Made by a program: the position numbers and the translations under genes. The notes below the pieces were generated by a model that was given only the letters and a program-made list of their open reading frames with translations, had not been told where the DNA came from and ran no database searches. A DNA stretch of 64,000 nucleotides from Silene conica (lineage: Eukaryota > Streptophyta > Magnoliopsida > Caryophyllales > Caryophyllaceae): the NCBI GenBank assembly GCA_029255685.2, contig CM055319.2, forward strand, positions 35,536,530-35,600,529, in the 5' to 3' direction. Positions 1 through 12,104 of the stretch are shown one piece after another (within the stretch, counting starts at the first letter, position 1; the number at the start of each line of letters is the position of its first letter).

Positions 1-304
1 ATTGTCACGTTGGGTAAGTGGGGGTAATAAAGATTACACCTTGAAATTTGGTTGATCTCAACGAAAGTATTCGTAACCGTAGTTGCAATAAGTTCGGGCT
101 AAAGACGATTTTTAGAAAATTGTCGACCGAGAGTTCTAAGGTAGAACCGATTAAAGGGTTAATCCACCAAATTATACCGATACGGGTTGAATCGGCTACA
201 CCGTGCTCGGATTAGTATGAGTTTGGGTCTCGGGATTGTTTACTTAATTGGGTAAGAGATCATTAAGTAAATAACTAAATAACTTGTTTAAGTTTTTAGT
301 TTAA
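1..304. other. left flank of the Helitron, nothing recognised
   Basis: No supportable gene. AT-rich sequence that ends with A at position 304, immediately before the proposed Helitron 3' terminus, as the A|T target rule of Helitrons requires. It may be part of an older LTR element, but no TG/CA end, primer-binding site or coding stretch can be seen. Confidence 0.4.
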
Positions 305-335
305 CTAGTTGTTACTCCGCGCGCGATGCGCGCGG
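305..335 (-). repeat. Helitron 3' terminal hairpin and CTAG end
   Basis: On the minus strand an 8-bp perfect stem (CCGCGCGC / GCGCGCGG, 3-nt loop, 317-335) is followed 8 nt later by CTAG (308-305) and then by T. A GC-rich hairpin roughly ten bases before CTRR|T is the classical Helitron 3' end. It stands out sharply in AT-rich surroundings. Confidence 0.8.
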
Positions 336-1582
336 AATTCCAATCGACGTAATTCATCGTCATGTTAATATTCTTAGTCTCCACATTTTTTTTTTTTGTG
401 GTTTTTGATATATTGAACGATAAATGTATGTAATTATAATGATACAATATATTTATCTTGAATAAGCTACAGAAATGGTAGCACACTTGAATTGTCAATT
501 TACAAAGTCAGAGTTACACCCCACTACGGATCTCCTACTATTCTAACTGTAGTAATTGAAAATTATATTTCTAAGTCTAATTATTGTTTGGTTGAATATA
601 AACTCAAAACGTAAGTAAATATTGAATGAACGAGTTCCCAACAAAATGATAAGTGGAATGTAAATTTGATATTGTCACGTATTAGATATTTGCGATTGTG
701 ACATGATCATTGCACATAGCCTACATCAAATTATTCGATAAGTATTTATTGGGTGAATTGATAAACATTACCTACATAAGTCTTCTTTGTAACAATTACT
801 ATCTACATAATACCTTGCGTAAATTATGTGAACATAACTAAGACATGTATGGAATGTCAAAATAGTTTAGATGAAACCATATTTATAATAGATTTCTCAT
901 TTGTTAGATGTTTGAATAAGACTTACTTAAATTGTTCGATTATTATGGAGGTATGATTTTGAGACTTACAATGATTGTATATGGTTAGATTCAGATTTTA
1001 AGTACAAATGCTTAGTATAAATTGAACACGAGTATAGCATATTTGAATGTATTAATTCGTGTTACAATTTAATATATGAAAATACGTAACATGTTTTCTC
1101 TCATCCCTTGTCCGTTGTTATTCAAGTAATGTTTCAACTAATAGTTTCTGACTACATTAGTTCATCTTTGAATCGAACATTAATACATCAAGTATAATAC
1201 TTTTGGCCTACTAATTTGATTTGTAATATGCATCAACAACTGCAACTTGTGTTTACAGTGTCTGTACACTGCTTAAAGTTAACGTTTGGTGTGTCGGTTT
1301 GAGCGGTTCCTTTATGTTTATGAAGGGTGCCAGCAGTAAATAAGTACTGCAATGTTTGTTTTAGGACTATTAGCAAACTATGTCCCACATTCTGAGAGCA
1401 GAAGACACACCTGCAAAAGAGCTTGTCAGAATATCACGAAGCAGCTAGTAGAAGATGTACAGATACAGCTTGTTAGAGGAGTCACCAAATTGTACTAATA
1501 GAGTTTCAACTAATAGTTTCTTAATATATTAGTTAAGCTTAGAATTAAACATTATTACATTAAATCTACCACCTTTAGCGTA
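336..1582. other. noncoding DNA with a duplicated F-box gene 3' flank
   Basis: No credible gene. A stretch of about 100 bp at 1131-1229 is repeated with changes at 1501-1600, where it runs into the 3' end of the F-box-like gene. The upstream copy is probably what remains of a tandem duplicate of that gene's 3' flank. The rest is AT-rich with many stops in all frames. Confidence 0.5.
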
Positions 1583-2110
1583 CTAATCTGATTTATAATA
1601 GTCGTCTTCATCTGTCAATATATTAAAGGGGCCATCGTCATGGACAGTCGTATCATCAATATCTCTGTTTCCCTCCATCCAACAATGGTAGATATACCTT
1701 GAGTCTTCTGTTGGTAAATCAAGACATTTACATTGGATCGAAAACACACGACCCCATCTTGATCTAACTGTTAACCCCTCTATTTCTTCTTTTTTCACCT
1801 GGCTCTTATAATCAGCTGCCATTTTGGATGTATCTTTTCCAACTGCAAATAAAGAAGCCCACTTTTTGCACACTTCAGACATACTACGTTTGTCTTGATT
1901 ACCAAGCCTCTCAAAAATGTTGGACATTAACTCATCAGAACTGAACAATAGATGGTTAACTCGTTCACCTATTGTTGTCTCTTTTAGCACATAGTGTGTT
2001 TTGAACAGAGTTTTAGATCTGAATTGCTCCTTTTTCCAACGTAGGTAGTCATTCTCAAACGCATGCTTGTCTTCTTTGTTAAAATAGTGAACACCAGTAC
2101 AGGAAGGCAT
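1583..2110 (-). CDS. small F-box-like protein, copy 1
   Basis: A single-exon gene for 175 aa, starting at ATG 2110. It belongs to a four-member family in this window (others at 6058, 21810 and 24517). The N-terminal part carries a conserved segment ending WKKEQFRSKTLF. The middle, around residues 60-95, fits the core of an F-box (leucine-rich start, IFERLGNQDKR, then VCKKWASLF). F-box proteins normally link substrates to SKP1 in SCF ubiquitin ligases; no LRR, kelch or other substrate domain follows here. This copy is the most diverged: its end is acidic (DEDDYYKSD) and lacks the exact SGSEGYYDSDC tail of the others. It is the gene nearest the Helitron 3' end. The F-box call rests on pattern only. 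Confidence 0.6.
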   Translation of the reverse strand: MPSCTGVHYFNKEDKHAFENDYLRWKKEQFRSKTLFKTHYVLKETTIGERVNHLLFSSDELMSNIFERLGNQDKRSMSEVCKKWASLFAVGKDTSKMAADYKSQVKKEEIEGLTVRSRWGRVFSIQCKCLDLPTEDSRYIYHCWMEGNRDIDDTTVHDDGPFNILTDEDDYYKSD

Positions 2111-4309
2111 TCCTTTTTAGCTGTAGAAAGTATACATTAAAGCTAAAGATTTTGATAGAGTAAAAACTAAGTTCGAGCTTAGATCAATTATGTGTTTATG
2201 AAGGGCGTCATATCTCACCAGATTCCTAATACGACCAATACAAATAAGTAATACAAACAATGCAATTTGGTCATAAGATACTCACTGACACATTACGATT
2301 GTTATACATCCTCTAATGCAATTCACTCCTAGTCAACTATAACTACCACACTTGAATAAATTTGATAAAGAGATAGCAACAACAGCAACGCGGCACTAAA
2401 CTACCAGATTTCTAAATCGCCAAAATATGTATTAGCAATACAATTTAGAGTTTCGGACTTGATAAGGTAACTGACAACTATGAATGTCATGCTCCCTCTA
2501 CTCAAATCGAGTCAAGTAGACCTACGACTGGCGCACTAAACTACTAATAACAAAAAACAAATAACTCAAAGCAATACAGATCTTGGGGACACGATGACAA
2601 CTATACCAGCATTATTATCTTAGGCAGTGTGACTAAATGCTATGACAATTCTGAGTAATTGTAAAGTTAACTAAATGCCCATTGAAAACAGAGGGAAGAT
2701 GCTGCATATTTCCGGACCTCTACAGTGGTACACGTCATTCAACTCTAGCTTACTACTTGAAATTGGATTCAGTCACTGCAATTTAATTGATTTTATTAGT
2801 AACCTTTTGTGTTGTTCATAAACTGAAATGGTTAGGTGTTGTTTATGTGCTTAGCTTTTGCATTACAATGTTGTTAACTCTCTACTCTTTCTCTGTAAGA
2901 ACCTACAATCCTTGATGCTATGCAATAACATGCAAATATCAGGCTATCTTACTTCTTTGCTCTGACCCTTATAATCTACCCAAAAACCCTTGTCTACTCA
3001 CACTCAGAATTACAGATCCAGTACGAAACCACTCTAAACTTAAGGCCATAGTCATAATTTTATTGTTTCTTACTGTCAATGCTGATTTACTACTTATATC
3101 TCAGATATACGTATTAAATTCTCTTATTATTTGCAGAATTGTAGGTGTCTAATAACATTAACATCATTTTATTGCAAGAGTTAATCCAGGCCACAACAAG
3201 TCAATCAATAAACATTAAAATGAATCAAATTAATCAATCTAATTAATAGTATTTCTTAACATATATTCGTATCAGTATGACAATTGGAATTCAAGGTACA
3301 ATTTTTTAAATTCCCTATTTAGGATTAAGTACATTTAAATTGAAAAAACATACCTTAATTTGAATAGATAAATGCAGGAAGACTGTTACGTTGTTGTGGT
3401 GGTGAACGTGGTTTCCTCAGATGGTGATGAAGGAAGTTGTTGGCAAGGGGGTTTGATTTATTGCATTAAGAACTGAGGAGAAGGCAAATACTGGAAAAGA
3501 ATGTATTCAAAGAAGGCATAATAATGAAGGTTTGGGTTTTATACAACGTACCTTTTTTTATATCTATTAATTAGTTTATTTTACCGGAATCTGGACACTA
3601 TCTGTTACGGATTTGTACATTGAATAGTAATTAACTCCGAAGAAAGCCCGTAATCCTATCGACTGGCTCATTAAGGTATATTGAATGGGTACGGGTGTTT
3701 TGATAGGGTATGTCTGGCCCACGTCTAATCTAATTCTGCGAATGATCATCTCTAGCATAATTGCTTTTTTACTACTAACTATAATGATTGTAGTAGTTGG
3801 GATTTTATTTGGTCATTTCGTTTATTAAAAGTTACGAAACTCCGAAATCTTGATAAAATTAATATAAAATTAAAAAGCAAGGAAAAGGTAAAGAAAAAAG
3901 GAAGAATACAAAGTGCACGCTATTCATCACATGATAGACCAAATTTGCTTAATGCAATTTTAAAAAGCCTAATCTCAAATATTGATGTACTATTATGTTT
4001 CTAAAATGTTTGAAAATTAATTTAATTTTTTCTATTGTTTGGGTAGTGTGTAGTTAATTTGATTAATGTTTTTTTTTCAAATGTAAGCTTTTGATTTAGT
4101 TGACGTAGTAATTATTTTGTTATGTTTTGAATACACATGTTATGCATTTTAGTTACCATTAGATAAAATGTCTTTATTACAAACGGCTGTATTGTTGTAA
4201 GCTCTCTAACTAAATCGATATTTATAAGTCACAAATTATCGCACGAACAATTTTATTTTTATTTAGTATTATATTATTTTATGGTGTATCAGATTAAGAG
4301 AAATTGAGA
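2111..4309. other. noncoding stretch between F-box-like and two-exon genes
   Basis: No gene supported. A purine-rich block lies at about 3375-3540. A 26-bp segment at 3906-3931 closely resembles 33641-33666, near the other copy of the two-exon gene, but in the same orientation although the genes are oppositely oriented. The short ORF at 3576-3758 has no family features. Confidence 0.4.
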
Positions 4310-4965
4310 ATGACGTACTGGGATGATAAAGTTAAGGAATTTCAAAGAGGCATAGACATGATAAGAGATGATGCTCCTAATTTTGTTGCTCGCTTGAATC
4401 TAGTTATGCCAGAAACAGTTTACATGAATATGTTACACTGTTCACCGCCATTGTCGTTGTTGATCTCAATCATAAATGGAAACGCACATACTGTGTTGAG
4501 TCCACCAGTTTTGAACAATTCAACAATTGGTAATGTTATTACTAAGTTATTTAATTTTTCATTAAAAAGTGATTCCTTTTTTAAAAATTTTTTTTAAGTT
4601 TGTTTATATTTTTTTTTTTTTTTTGTAATTTTTTTAGGGTAAAGTCATCCAATTTGAAGATTTTTTTGATTGCAGCTACTTTCAATTCAAAAGGAGAAGA
4701 ACATCGCAAATTAAGGGAAGAAGTAGTTGAAATTATTCGACGGTTGTTCAACGTCATGAAACCCGACTGTTTATTAGATCTATTATCTGGGTTTGGGAGA
4801 CTTTATATCCCACGTGAATGCCTCTATTATTATCACATCTACAACGAGGTCACAATGGAGGATGAGCTTGAATATTTACGTGAGCAACATTTACAAGCAA
4901 ACCGCCTTAACTATTCCTTTACTGACAACGTTTTATCTGATGATGATTCCGATAATGACATTTAG
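4310..4965 (+). CDS. two-exon small acidic-tailed protein, copy A
   Basis: Exon 1 is 4310-4529 (220 nt, ATG at 4310) and exon 2 is 4676-4965, with a GT-AG intron in phase 1 and a T-rich tract before the acceptor. The predicted protein is about 169 aa. I do not recognise the family. Support for a real gene is a diverged homologue at 33238-32204 on the other strand with an exon 1 of exactly the same length, the same intron phase and aligned residues in both exons (for example EEVVEIIRRLF here against VEVVEFFKRC there, and MEDELEYL against LEEELW). The C-terminus is acidic (DDDSDNDI), like the tails of the neighbouring F-box-like proteins. No membrane segment or signal peptide is evident. The likely role is a Helitron accessory protein of unknown function. 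Confidence 0.6.
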
Positions 4966-6057
4966 TAATGATGATTCGCAGCGATGACAATATATATTAT
5001 GTATTATGTTGTTGTTGTCTACTAATGTGTAATATTACCCTAATAGTCCTATCTTATGTGTTGATTATGACACACTTAAATTATGTATTTATTTAGATTA
5101 TTATATTATTTTTTTTTTTTTCGTATAATGAAATGTAGTTATATAGTATGCCTTGTTCTTAGTTGTCGATGTACTTATTTGTTCTCTCAAAATGCAGTAC
5201 ACGCAACTTCGACTGTGCTATATAAAGAGATTGTTCGATGATTAAGACTGAAACAAGGGTAACGCATTACAAATTTTAACCAATAGTATAGTCTATTGAA
5301 AAAGAACAAACTTAAGTTGATTTGTATATATATCTTTTTTAGGATTTATCTTAACCTGTTATAGGAAAGGTATTTTTTGCATTTTGATTTACTACAAGTA
5401 ATTGTAATAAAGGACAAATGGATACCCTATTTTCTTTGGTTTAAAATTAAGTTATAAGTCATTTTAATTTTCAACAAACTGTTGTAATTATATAATATAT
5501 CGTAAATTTGGCTTATGACGGGTGAGCATTTGTTTCTAATTCTTTGCGATATGTAATGGATGTTAAATGAGTTAGAACGAGCAACAAAATCGTTTAATTT
5601 GGTTTAGATAGAACAAAATTTATTACAAGCTTATAATGGTGTCCTATTTTTTGTGTGTGTGTCAATGTTGGTGGATGGTGGCTGTGTCCGGTACAGTTGT
5701 ACTTACGTCAAATACGTACTATATATTAGCCCAACTTGCGTATTATTTTAAAAATTTGCACCAACAATCTGTCTAAAGACGTATATTGCTTTCTCTAAAC
5801 CAGACTAATACTGTATTACTAACATATTCTAAAACCGTATTTTATATAAATAGTATACTCGTAATTAGACGCCTACTTATACAACTATTGAAAAACGGCT
5901 TATTCTCTTGTAATCTAATCAAATACACACCCCCCTATGATAAGACACAACTGTATACCATAATAACTTCCATTTTCAGTCATTAACGAACGCAACATCT
6001 CTGAACTCATCATCATCACATTTGTAACCTGAAGCTCAATTAATCTACTCAAGTACA
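4966..6057. other. noncoding, AT-rich
   Basis: Contains poly-T runs and the presumed promoter of the downstream F-box-like gene. No gene or clear repeat recognised; the 66-codon ORF at 5786 has no supporting feature. Confidence 0.4.
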
Positions 6058-6564
6058 ATGGAACAATGTCCAGGAATACTGGTATATTTTAACAAAGATG
6101 ATAAACCAAACTTTCTGGAAGATTATGTTAAGTGGAAAAAGGATCAATTTAAGTCTAAGTCTCTGTTTACTAAAACAACAGTTGAAGAAGAAACAGTAAT
6201 TGGTAGTAAACCTCATCACCCTTTTTTTGAGATGCCGGAACTTACAGGGAATGTGTTTAGCAGGCTTGATCATGCAAGCAAAAGGAATACGGCGGAGGTT
6301 TGTAAAGCATGGGCTAATCAATTCCTTGTTGGTATGGATACCTCTAAGGTTGACTTGGATTACAATAGCCAGTTGGTTAGGGAAAATCGTGGAAAAAAAA
6401 TATGGGTGATGAGAGATGGGCAGGTGGTGTCAATTTTAAAGGTGGTTAAGCAACGTAAGGCTAGAGTGCAGAGGAAGAGGAAACGTAGCATAAGGTGCAG
6501 CACCTCATATGAACCCTACATTGAGAAATCAGGAAGCGAAGGATACTATGATTCTGATTGTTAA
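6058..6564 (+). CDS. small F-box-like protein, copy 2
   Basis: A single-exon, 168-aa gene starting at ATG 6058. It has the family N-terminal segment (WKKDQFKSKSLF), the TTVEEETVIG block and an F-box-like core at about residues 58-95 (MPELTGNVFSRLDHASKR, then EVCKAWANQFLVG). The middle is basic (KQRKARVQRKRKR, a possible nuclear localisation signal). The protein ends SGSEGYYDSDC, a tail shared with the copies at 21810 and 24517. That acidic, tyrosine-containing tail is the most conserved part outside the F-box-like core and suggests a fixed interaction surface. The reading frame is intact. It lies between the two-exon gene and the RPA-like gene inside the Helitron. F-box identity is inferred from pattern; it could be a plant-specific family that only resembles an F-box. 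Confidence 0.7.
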   Translation: MEQCPGILVYFNKDDKPNFLEDYVKWKKDQFKSKSLFTKTTVEEETVIGSKPHHPFFEMPELTGNVFSRLDHASKRNTAEVCKAWANQFLVGMDTSKVDLDYNSQLVRENRGKKIWVMRDGQVVSILKVVKQRKARVQRKRKRSIRCSTSYEPYIEKSGSEGYYDSDC

Positions 6565-8034
6565 TTTGGAAAATTAACTATCCGGTAAGATGACTACACT
6601 ATAAAAGGTTGCATCTTTATGTTTTGGGGATGGCTAAAGTTATGCATGTTTTCGATGTTAGCATAAACGCTGTGTCTGCATCGTTTTGGTAATGTTATAT
6701 TGTATAAGAATTTAGGCATCTTAATGTTAGTATCGGTACATTACAATAATGATGTTTAGTTATTCGTCCTGAATTTGGCAATCACCCACAAGACGCTGTT
6801 GTAAATGTGGCTGTAATGTGCTATTAAAGACATTTTAGGCTACAACAGTGGCTAATACTTACTCGTCTGTTGTTTAACGATATCTTAGGCTACTGTAATG
6901 GTGACTACTTATGTGTTCTGTAGAGGGATGTTTGTTGTCCTGCTATGCTGATTGTCACTGCTGCTAATGTCTGTATTCTTAATAGCTATCCAACAATTGA
7001 AATTGATATTTTGTGTCTGGAAAGCAGAGACAATATTATGTATTTGTGTGTTGTTCTTGTATGATCTCCAAATTTATATAGTACACAATCATTTTTTGTT
7101 ATTAGATACATGGAAAGTAAGCATTCATATATATATATATATCCATCGTAAGTCTCAAATAATGATGATTAGTACGCGATGATACGAGAGGTAGCGTAGA
7201 ACCATTTCTGCACTCTATATCATTCTCCTATCCAAATAGTCACAGCGTCTAAGTTAGACTGGTAAGGCTACCTCATGGATGAGTTTGTACTTCAAATTTT
7301 GCTACGGGTAAGGCACTTAATAATAAGCAACAGGCGCTTACAAATTGCTTTTAAATTACTGGTCAGGGTGTGACGGGAACTGAATTAGATTAGCATTATT
7401 GGACACCCATGTCATTGCTTTAAAATAGTAGCTAGAAGCTTAAGTTAGAAAGAGGTTGCAATTTATAAAAACCTGTGTAAAGGGTTTATAGGGTGTTTAT
7501 AATTACATAATATGTTTAGGGCTACAGAATTTACCAGAAACCCGTGGAAAAAGGCCGTATATGTAATATACATACAAGTACAAGTTTACCTCAGACCTTG
7601 ATGATATCCCCACTCACCCTATACGATATTTCAGTAACAAACAGTTAAACAATAACAATCATACACATAAATAGAATTGTCGAGGCGAGCTTTAAAATGT
7701 TCAGAATATGACATAACACTTAGCAAGCCTGGAAAGATTAGTAACATCCATTTAACAATACTATCAAGCATACTACAAATAACTACACATCAAACAATGG
7801 CATACGATCCATCTACGATATGACGGTATCGCATCTTTAGTGCCCGATACAGTTACCTGATTCCTGTTATTAGCTGCACTTAAACAGCTTAACAAAAGCT
7901 ACTTACTATAGGATATAATGATCCCAATTGTTTTGGTGTAGAAGAGTGATACGTGCACTGTAAATGCACCAAAACAGCATACAATAAAACACTATCATAA
8001 AGTCTTAACAATCTTTAGTCTGGCGGGTGTAATT
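6565..8034. other. noncoding; holds a segment repeated at 30.3 kb
   Basis: No gene. A segment at about 7530-7800, just beyond the 3' end of the RPA-like gene, is similar in the same orientation to 30265-30595 (shared landmarks include CAGTTAAACAATAACAATCAT and AATTGTCGAGGC-like strings). It may be an unrecognised repeat or old shared element sequence. Confidence 0.45.
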
Positions 8035-11002
8035 TCACGGTGCGTGAACCGTAGAAGGTGATCCTGATTTGTCCTTCCTACATTTCCTCTTCGGTATGCT
8101 TGAGTGCGATGAACTTAAAGGCACATCTTTAACTTGGTTAGTTCCTGTCGGAGCAGTAGAACTGTCATTCCTGTTTACACTGTCAACATCATTAATACCT
8201 GGCATGGATGTCTCATCTGAATGTTCAATGGTATTAGGAAAAGTGATATGCTTCCCATTGATGTCTTCCAAGACATGGCTTCCTTCAGGGTTAATTGATT
8301 CTGGGTTTAGACCAGTCCTGGGACGGCTTATGTCAGATTTGGCCGACACATCCTCGTCACCATTAACGATCACACGTTTCACGACCCACTGTAATATATT
8401 GTTTACTGAAAGTGTTCTAGCTGGAACAACTTGTGCTTTGAAAGGAGTCTGAGAGAGCAATTCTTTTATCGCCGTAAAAGTTTGAGTATCAGACTGCAAA
8501 GAATTTGCAGGATTATTAAGCAGTAGTTGTAAAATATGAAAACCAATTTACAAATATGTACACTTACAGCATGTTTCATGTGGAATATCTGAGGGGCAGT
8601 CATCCTAAACAGTTGTTCTACAATTTCCGTGAACATAGTGAGAGGCAAGGTTCCTGTACCATACGATATATCGCAGTTAAATGTGACCCTGCAGTTAGTG
8701 TAAACCTGTTGGTTAGGATGTATGCCATCTAAATCTACGTTTCTAATCATAGTTGTTTTGTAACAGGAAATTCAGGTATCCAAAAGAAAGGAGATCAGCG
8801 TAAACTTACTTAGGGACTGAAGTGCAGTCAGGTTTTGAACAGTTGTTACATGTATATGTAGCACCCGGAGGTATGGTGGAGCGCTTCCAGCATTTTGAGC
8901 ATCCCATGTAAGCATTAATTTTCTCGAAGTCAATTTCAGGAATGGTAACTTCCAGCCAATGTTTTTCATCCTGCAATGTTGTCTTTGCCTGCAAACAGTT
9001 GTTTATATATGTGTAATAACTCAGTAACTATTTCATAAACTTATGTGCCTGATGGAGCATCAAATAATATACTATAATAACATCTGTGTAATTATTAGCG
9101 ACATTTTGGTTGTTTATCAATTCACATGGTTGAATTTCAATGCAATCGGTTTGTGTATTTGCAGTCAAAATAAACACTAATGAAGTACGCAAAGACAACT
9201 CCTACTAAATCATTGATACCTTCTTAGACCGTAGTGTTGAAATTTTGATCGGGTTGTCATTCAGTACATGCATCTTTACATTGAACAGTTTTGTCTGCAA
9301 ATGCGACAACGCTGTAACATGACTATTCATCCTGCATAAACATTTAGATACGGCATTATCAAAATTTTGATATGTTAGACGTACGTTATGATTTAGTGAT
9401 AATTATAAGTTTGGACAGTACCAGGACGTAATAGCATCCGCCTTTTCACCAACATGCTTATGTATAAAGACAGTTGAAGCACTTGTAGTCATTGAGAAAC
9501 CTGTATCATTGCACAGGATGCTAAGATTACTGTTACATATATATTCTATTAGGATAGCACAATAGCACAATGACTTGTAATTTCTAAAGGTTAAAGTGTG
9601 GAAGCCCATGGTAGTAGAATTTACGACAACCTCTGTGCATAGATACTCGGAGTGCAGTTAAACCAACTGTTCTGAATTTACCACGAACGGGCATCAATAG
9701 AGTACAATCATCATGAGCAAGATCATCCCAAACTGAAACTGACAGTGGCTGTACAGTGCTGCAGAAGGATTTGTGTTAATACTATGTGGAATAGCTTAAA
9801 TATTATTACTGTTAGTCCTATAAATGGATATAATAGCATCTTAGTAGCCATGTTTTCACACCTGTGGCCAACCAATACAATTTCACGCACACTGGTCTCT
9901 CGTGTCTTAGATGTGAGCACCTTACGTGGCTGGTCTTCGACAAAGAGTACAACGCCCACTATGTCTACAAAGTATGCGAAGAATGTTAGCTGCATATTAA
10001 ATATAATAAGGATGATATGGGCTACAGCCAGTGTACTCATTAGGAGTGTACTTAGAAGATATACCAAACATCTCGCTATAATCAGGCGACCTGGGTAGTT
10101 GGTTAATTGGACAATAATTGACATCTGTGCAGGCACCATCATCAGCAGGCACGATAATTGTACGGTTGTTAAAGGTCATTTGGTATCCAAGACCTGCACC
10201 ATGGGTTTGGTACTCAGGTTTTACTGGACTGATATTTGCATCCGATATTTCATATCTCCCATTGTGCTTGATAGCATCCTCATATATCTCTACTTGATCA
10301 TCAAATAAAGCACCGCGCATCTTATTACCCTTGTAAAACCCAAAAAATAAACCCCCTTAAGTTACATTAGGATAACAAATGTATATTGCTTTGTATTATT
10401 TTGTCCACTCCTAAAGCCAAACCTTCACTAAGACATCATGTATAAACACTGATGCAAAAGCATTTCTTAATATAATCCAAGCTAGTAAAAGTATCCATGA
10501 TTACCATTATTTTACCAATGGTTACATATAGATGGAAGCTAATGAAGATGCAAACAGCATAGGTCTGGATTACAACGTCCACAGCTTCAATATTTTCAAA
10601 TGTGAGTATATGTATTTTAATAAATTTTCATGATGTAATGGTATTTGTTCAGAAACTAATTTTATAGACCAAGTTTAATTTTAGATCAGCTATATAAAAG
10701 TATATACCTAAATGCATTAGGCATATATACTCATTAACATCTATTCACAATATCTGCTTTAATTGGTTTACCATAAACGAGCAGATAGTGTTATACTGGA
10801 TTTGTAATTCATCATAAATTAAGACGATAATTGAAGAAGTTAAAATAATTCGAAATACCTTATCATCTTCAAATAACAAGCTCTGGTACCGAACTTTAAC
10901 AGGAGACTCTTTTGGACGACGCTTTTCTACCACTTTTACGCTAACCTTGAATTTTTTGCTTTCGCTGGTTAGCTCATCAAGGAAGACCTTTTTAGATTTC
11001 AT
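8035..11002 (-). CDS. RPA1-like ssDNA-binding protein, copy A (about 9 exons)
   Basis: A spliced gene resembling the large subunit of replication protein A, which coats single-stranded DNA. Exons I can place on the minus strand are about 11002-10859, 10340-10080, 9993-9866, 9752-9620, 9540-9430, 9334-9235, 8994-8810, 8755-8575 and 8505-8035. They encode a first OB fold (GALFDDQVEIYEDA, IIVPADDG), a second OB fold (VDIVGVVLFVEDQPRK ... VSVWDDL), a zinc ribbon of RPA1 DBD-C type (CSKC ... CNNC) and a third OB-like stretch, then a hydrophilic tail ending PSTVHAP. Plant Helitrons often carry RPA1-like genes beside RepHel; the product is thought to bind ssDNA during rolling-circle transposition. 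The reading frame seems intact across the exons checked. Exon borders are read by eye. A diverged copy lies at 27.9-25.5 kb. Confidence 0.8.
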
Positions 11003-12104
11003 TGTACTGCAAAACGTTTAAGTAAAAAATGAACAAAAGGAAATTAAATTCGTCAGAATTCAGAATTAAATTTACACTATTAATGAGTTGCTTGTAAGTG
11101 GCCTGTAGATTATGGAACACCATAATCGTTTGTATAATACCGTTAGAGTATTAATAGGTTTGGCAGTTTGTTAAATTCATACAACTATGTCTTGAACTAA
11201 CTACTGTTAATGGAATCACATGAAATTAATGTATTAGAAATTCATACCTTTTAAGTCAGTTTGTTGATACTGCAAATGTGTGAAGGGATAAAGTGAAAGA
11301 CTATGAGGGGGTAGTAGTTATATATCTATGTATATAATTGCAGTAGAGTGCATTGTTAGTGAAAACCCATACCTTATCATGTAGATTATATTAAGATTTT
11401 TAGGGTAACTGTTCATGTCAATCTATGTGTACTTGTCTATAAAAACAGTACACAATAGGAGTATGGTGTAAAGATTTAATATAAAGATTATGGTATGTCT
11501 GCGTGTTGTCAATCTGAAATTTGGAAAGTTTACATTACGATAAATACAGTGTTTGACATTGGAAGACTACTTGATACTTTGAAGTGGATGAAAATAGAAG
11601 GAACATGGAATACCTAATTCTGTAAACCGGAAACCGTTTTCAAGCTTCGTAAATATCAATCTGTGTGTTACGCCTGAACTCATATGCTTACACAGTTGTA
11701 TTAATATTGGCTTTATACTGTTTAGTCAGATTTCTAGGAGTAACTAATTAAAGTATGACATGTATAGACCCCCAGTATCTGGACTCATCGTTAATGCACA
11801 ATACGCGATAGTATGCAAATAACACCTACAATCGAAATTATGCTTTGTCTTCCAAACTCGTCATATAATATGCATACCGTCGTTGATCTTTAATAGGCCA
11901 GCTCTGACAATCAGATATTATAGGCAGACCAAATAAACGATTTATATAACTAATCTGTCAATATTGTAAGCAGCATTACCTTTGTCATCTGTAGTGTCAT
12001 TCACCTGAATTAACAATCTATGTATTTGATAATTAGGGTTGGTACACAACTAAATTACAGACGACAAGTAAGTACATAAATACTACAGAAACCATTCTTA
12101 CAAT
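11003..12104. other. spacer between RPA-like gene and RepHel
   Basis: AT-rich noncoding sequence of about 1.1 kb between two genes on the same strand. It should hold the RPA-like promoter and the RepHel 3' end. No repeat or RNA gene recognised. Confidence 0.4.

Noticed and set aside
3564-3578. Possible second Helitron 5' end (A|TCTATTAATTAG on the plus strand)
   Set aside because: The motif is common in AT-rich DNA and no matching plus-strand 3' hairpin with CTRR|T was found downstream.
3906-3931. Possible shared promoter of the two-exon gene copies (similar to 33641-33666)
   Set aside because: The match has the same strand while the genes are on opposite strands, so it cannot be a conserved upstream element in the same relation.
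8069-8452. 127-codon plus-strand ORF
   Set aside because: It is antisense to the last exon of the RPA-like gene, which fits the homologue at 25.5 kb.
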